18,877 nucleotides of DNA. Source: an uncultured Clostridia bacterium. GTDB taxonomy: Bacteria > Bacillota > Clostridia > TANB77 > CAG-508. Shown piece after piece: positions 15,486-18,877 of this stretch. Below the pieces are notes generated by a model. That model saw only the letters and a list, made by a program, of their open reading frames with translations. It was not told the origin of the DNA and ran no database searches. The first letter of the stretch is position 1, and every line of letters starts with the position of its first letter. A program made the position numbers and the translations under genes. The stretch is from NCBI GenBank assembly GCA_944390305.1, contig CALXPX010000011.1:1-18877 (forward strand), written 5' to 3'.

Positions 15486-16865
15486 TTAATTTTCAAAAAA
15501 TGTTTGATATGCTCTATATGCTGAATAAATATCAAACTTACATGTTACTTCATATGGTGCATGCATTGATAATACTGGTATTCCGCAGTCTATAACATCT
15601 ACTCCTTTATTTGCAAGAATATATGCTATAGTTCCTCCTCCTCCAATATCTGTTTTTCCAAGTTCTGCAACTTGAAATCTTATATTATTTTGGTTAAATA
15701 TTCTTCTTATTTTTGCTACGTATTCTGCATTTGCGTCTGATGAATTATATTTACCGCCTGAGCCAGTATATTTATTAAGGCTTACTCCTTTACCTAAAAA
15801 GCCTGCATTATGAGTATCTGATACAGACACATATAAAGGGTCAACTCCTGCATCAACATCTGCTGATAGCATCTTTGAATTACAAAAAACTTTATCTAAT
15901 AAATTTGGCCTATTTATTCTTAATTTATTTAATAGTTCTGCAATAAATGTATCAAAAACATGTGATTCCATTCCTGTATTTCCCATGCTTCCTATTTCTT
16001 CTTTATCTGATACTAGGCATACTGCTGTTTTCTTTGGTTTTTCCATATTCAAAATAGCTCTAACTGACGTATATACACATACTTTATCGTCTTGACCATA
16101 TCCTGCTACTAAACTTTCATCTAATCCTAGGCTCCTACATTTAAAAGCAGGAACGATTTCTAACTCTGAACTAACAAAGTCCTCTTCATTTATTCCATAC
16201 TTTTGATTTAAAAGTTTTAAAATATAACTTTTTACTCTATCTTTTTCTTCTTCTTTATCTGGTATACTACCTACAATTATAGATAAATTTTCTGCATTTA
16301 TAGCTTCTGAAAGTTTCTTTTGTTGTTGCTCTTTTGCTAAATGTGGAAGTAGGTCTGTTATTGTAAAAATTGGTTCATCATCATTTTCACCAATTGAAAC
16401 ATATATTTTTTCTCCATTTTCCTTTACAATTACACCATGTATTGCAAGTGGAATTGCTGTCCATTGATATTTTTTTATTCCTCCATAATAATGTGTTTTT
16501 AAGTAAGCTAAGTTTCCATCTTGATATAAAGGATTTGGTTTTAAATCTAACCTTGGAGAATCTGCATGAGACCCTATAATATTTATTCCCTCCTCTATTG
16601 ATTCTTCTCCTATGATAGATAAATATATATTTTTTTCTCTATTTATATAATAAACTTTGTCTCCAGGATAAAGCTCTGAATATTCATTCAAACTTTTAAA
16701 TCCTTTTTCTCTTGCTAATATTTCTATTTCTTTGACAATTTCTCTTTCTGTTTTAGCTTTATTTAGAAAATTTATATATTCATTTGAAAATTTATAAATT
16801 TTATTTTTTTCTTCATCTGTTATTTCTTCCCATCCAGATTTTTTATTTCTTTCCAATTCTTTCAT
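15486..16865 (-). CDS. M18-family zinc aminopeptidase
   Basis: A 459-residue cytoplasmic metallopeptidase without signal peptide. Metal and catalytic residues of family M18 are visible: GSHADSPRLDLKP (98-110, His100 and Asp102), GYGQDDK (255-261, bridging Asp), SDKEEIGSMGNTGMES (286-301, catalytic and metal Glu), VSDTHNAGF (348-356) and SMHAPYE (433-439, metal His). The family removes N-terminal residues from peptides and forms large dodecamers. Length is normal. The ATG follows GGAGG by seven bases, and a promoter lies upstream. It is divergent from the VanW gene and ends in its own terminator, so it is a single-gene unit. Confidence 0.94.
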   Translation of the reverse strand: MKELERNKKSGWEEITDEEKNKIYKFSNEYINFLNKAKTEREIVKEIEILAREKGFKSLNEYSELYPGDKVYYINREKNIYLSIIGEESIEEGINIIGSHADSPRLDLKPNPLYQDGNLAYLKTHYYGGIKKYQWTAIPLAIHGVIVKENGEKIYVSIGENDDEPIFTITDLLPHLAKEQQQKKLSEAINAENLSIIVGSIPDKEEEKDRVKSYILKLLNQKYGINEEDFVSSELEIVPAFKCRSLGLDESLVAGYGQDDKVCVYTSVRAILNMEKPKKTAVCLVSDKEEIGSMGNTGMESHVFDTFIAELLNKLRINRPNLLDKVFCNSKMLSADVDAGVDPLYVSVSDTHNAGFLGKGVSLNKYTGSGGKYNSSDANAEYVAKIRRIFNQNNIRFQVAELGKTDIGGGGTIAYILANKGVDVIDCGIPVLSMHAPYEVTCKFDIYSAYRAYQTFFEN

Positions 16866-16892
16866 TACTTTCCTCCATTCTCATTTTTTTAC

Positions 16893-16921
16893 ATTATATC
16901 AATAGTATATCAAAAAATAAA
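16893..16921 (-). promoter_or_regulatory. Promoter of the M18 aminopeptidase gene
   Basis: On the minus strand a perfect TATAAT (16898-16893) lies 28 bases before the start codon. A 17-base spacer gives only a weak -35 (TTTATT). The -10 is the supported part. Confidence 0.45.
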
Positions 16922-17011
16922 GTTTAAATTCAAATTTTATTATTTTTATATTTACAAATATTTTTATTTATTGTTTAATATATATTAATGAAGAATAATT
17001 AGGAGAGAAAT

Positions 17012-18676
17012 ATGAACGCTATACTTTATAACACTAATAATGATTCTTCTATTTCAGAAGAAGAAATTTTTAAAGAAGCTGAGCAAATAATAGAGAATAA
17101 TAATGAAGAAAGTTTTTCAAAACCTAAAAAAGAAAAACGTAAAAAGTGGCCAATTGTTCTTATATGTTTGATCATTCTTTTAATCATTTTAGGAATTCTA
17201 TCTACTATATTTGCTCTATTAAATATAAATAACAATAAGATTATTTCTGGAGTATCTATTCTAGGTATTGATGTTTCTAAACTTACTAAAGAAGAAGCAA
17301 CTAATAAGATAAATGAAACTCTTAATACAAGATTGAATTCTGATTTAGTATTTAGTCATAATGAGCAACTTTATAATATTTTGCCAAGTCAATTAGAATG
17401 TTCATTTGATGTAGGAGAAGCTATTGAAAAGGCATATTCTTATGGTAGAGAAGACAATATTTTTAAAAGTAATTTTGATATACTAAATACTTTTTTTAAA
17501 AAAGTAAATATTAATCCAAATTTTAGTTATAACGAAAGTCTATGTGATTCAATAATAGAACAGATGAATTCTAATTTTGAAGATGGTTTAAAACAATCTT
17601 CTTATACTATTGAAGATAATAACTTAATTATTACTTCTGGTAAATCTGGCAGTGTTATAGTCAGTGATAAATTAAAAGATATGATAGTAGATAAATTAAC
17701 TTCTATTAATTACAATACCGATTCTATTGAAGTTCCTACAGAAATTAAAGAACCAGATAGTATAGATATTGAAAAAATACATTCAGAGATATATAAAGCC
17801 CCTACAGATGCTTATTACACGCAAGATCCTTTTGTTGTATATCCTTCTTCTACTGGATTAGATTTTAAGGTTTCAATTGATGAAGCAAAAAATATTATAA
17901 ATACTAATAGTGAAACATATACTATTCCGCTTCAAACATTATATCCTAAAGTAACTACGGATGACATTGGCATGGAAGCATTTCCAGATTTACTTTCATC
18001 ATATTCTACAAGTTATGCTTCTAGTAATTCAAATCGTTCTACAAATATTGCTTTAGCTGCTTCAAAGTTAAATGGTAAAGTCTTGATGCCTGGAGAAGAA
18101 TTCTCTTTTAATGGCACTGTTGGCAAGCGTACTACCCAAGCAGGATTTAAAACTGCCACTGTTTATTCTAATGGGCAGGTTACAACAGATGTAGGCGGAG
18201 GAATTTGCCAAGTTTCTAGTACTTTATATAATGCAGTGTTAAAAGCAAATTTGGATATTACATACAGAACAAATCATACATTTACTGTTGGATATGTTCC
18301 AATAGGTTTAGATGCTACCGTTTCTTGGGGTTCTCCTGATTTTAAGTTTAAAAACAGTAGAAGTTACCCAATAAAAATTGTAGCAACTACATCTAATAAA
18401 AGACTATATATAAAAATATATGGACTAAAAGAAAATATAGAATATGAAGTAGAATTAGTTTCTTATAAAACTGGAAGTGTTCCTTATTCTACTGTTTATA
18501 CAACAGATTCTTCTTTGGCTAAAGGAAAAACAAAAGTTGTTCAATCTGGTTCTAATGGAGCTAAGTCTGAGGCATATAAGGTATTAAAACTTAATGGTAA
18601 AGAGGTTTCTAGAACTTTACTTTCAAAAGATACTTATAGTCCTCATAATCAAATAATTGCTAGAGGAACTAAATAA
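17012..18676 (+). CDS. VanW-family protein with peptidoglycan-binding-like and G5 domains
   Basis: A 554-residue surface protein: an acidic then basic cytoplasmic N-terminus (1-46), one helix (about 47-70), two repeated PG_binding_4-like regions (about 75-320, e.g. GVSILGIDVSKLTKEEATNK), a VanW domain (about 338-465) and a C-terminal G5-type domain (about 470-550). The VanW signature is clear: LMPGEEFSFNGTVGKRT, then DVGGGICQVSSTLYNAVL (393-410) and VSWGSPDFKFKN. Despite the name, such proteins are common in Firmicutes without vancomycin resistance; the layout suggests a cell-wall-associated role, and no enzymatic activity is established. AGGAGAG lies about five bases before the ATG. It is divergent from the aminopeptidase gene and followed by a terminator. 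Confidence 0.92.
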   Translation: MNAILYNTNNDSSISEEEIFKEAEQIIENNNEESFSKPKKEKRKKWPIVLICLIILLIILGILSTIFALLNINNNKIISGVSILGIDVSKLTKEEATNKINETLNTRLNSDLVFSHNEQLYNILPSQLECSFDVGEAIEKAYSYGREDNIFKSNFDILNTFFKKVNINPNFSYNESLCDSIIEQMNSNFEDGLKQSSYTIEDNNLIITSGKSGSVIVSDKLKDMIVDKLTSINYNTDSIEVPTEIKEPDSIDIEKIHSEIYKAPTDAYYTQDPFVVYPSSTGLDFKVSIDEAKNIINTNSETYTIPLQTLYPKVTTDDIGMEAFPDLLSSYSTSYASSNSNRSTNIALAASKLNGKVLMPGEEFSFNGTVGKRTTQAGFKTATVYSNGQVTTDVGGGICQVSSTLYNAVLKANLDITYRTNHTFTVGYVPIGLDATVSWGSPDFKFKNSRSYPIKIVATTSNKRLYIKIYGLKENIEYEVELVSYKTGSVPYSTVYTTDSSLAKGKTKVVQSGSNGAKSEAYKVLKLNGKEVSRTLLSKDTYSPHNQIIARGTK

Positions 18677-18680
18677 AAAT

Positions 18681-18716
18681 ATAGGTGAATACCATTTTGG
18701 ATATTCACCTATTTAA
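18681..18716 (+). terminator. Terminator of the VanW gene
   Basis: An 11-bp perfect stem, ATAGGTGAATA (18681-18691) and TATTCACCTAT (18702-18712), whose loop can pair further (CCA with TGG). The T tract after it is weak, but position and stem strength support a terminator. Confidence 0.75.
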
Positions 18717-18738
18717 TTTATATTTTTTAGCATAAGTA

Positions 18739-18768
18739 TTGACAATCGTAGATGATTTGTGCTATTAT
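18739..18768 (+). promoter_or_regulatory. Promoter of the tRNA-Arg gene
   Basis: Perfect TTGACA (18739-18744), an 18-base spacer and TATTAT (18763-18768) preceded by TGC as an extended -10. It lies 36 bases before the tRNA, as expected for a strong stable-RNA promoter. Confidence 0.75.
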
Positions 18769-18804
18769 AATTAGTGTCGCAAGTAGCTGTGACATATAAT
18801 AAAT

Positions 18805-18877
<73 letters not shown>

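Noticed and set aside
17012..18676. Vancomycin resistance gene cluster.
   Set aside because: Only a VanW-domain protein with G5 and peptidoglycan-binding-like domains is present, with no vanH/A/X ligase or two-component genes; such proteins are common in non-resistant Firmicutes.

Overview
The window is very AT-rich chromosomal DNA (roughly a quarter to 30 % GC by eye). It has strong AGGAGG-type ribosome binding sites, occasional TTG and GTG starts, and a Gram-positive envelope gene set: DacF-type carboxypeptidase, LCP protein, VanW/G5 protein, ComEA and a flavin-dependent thymidylate synthase. This points to a low-GC Firmicute, most likely a Clostridia member such as an uncultured gut lineage. 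Genus or species cannot be given from the sequence alone.

Left region, 1 to about 2450: an accessory, mobile-looking segment. It opens with the 5' part of a MobV (Pre/Mob) relaxase gene that runs off the left edge. Upstream of it, in a 441-base gap without a clear gene (372-812), is a recognisable MobV-type oriT with a TAGTGTG/TTAG nick site in a hairpin loop. The gap also holds a bidirectional terminator (574-608) and an unexplained GC-richer structured element that ends in a plus-strand terminator (655-750). Next come a small XRE repressor and, divergent from it, an AIPR-family (abortive phage infection) gene with its own terminator. The likely reading is a mobilizable element carrying a repressor-controlled phage-defence-type cargo gene. 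A four-helix membrane protein of unknown function (2558-3304, TTG start) follows and may be further cargo or host.

Middle and right regions, about 3378-18877: ordinary chromosomal genes. A drug-export-type ABC pair (ATPase then permease) has its ATPase broken by one extra base inside Walker A. Then come comEA, divergent from a D,D-carboxypeptidase gene; a convergent LCP gene; a DUF5711-cvpA-thyX operon; a gldA-gldF-gldG ABC operon; an M18 aminopeptidase; a divergent VanW/G5 protein; and a tRNA-Arg(TCT) that reaches the right edge and lacks only its last bases. Most transcription units end in clear hairpin-plus-T terminators, and several have near-consensus sigma-A promoters.

The most interesting material is the oriT, the structured element and the XRE/AIPR pair at the left. 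The single-base lesion in the ABC ATPase also deserves a check against raw reads.
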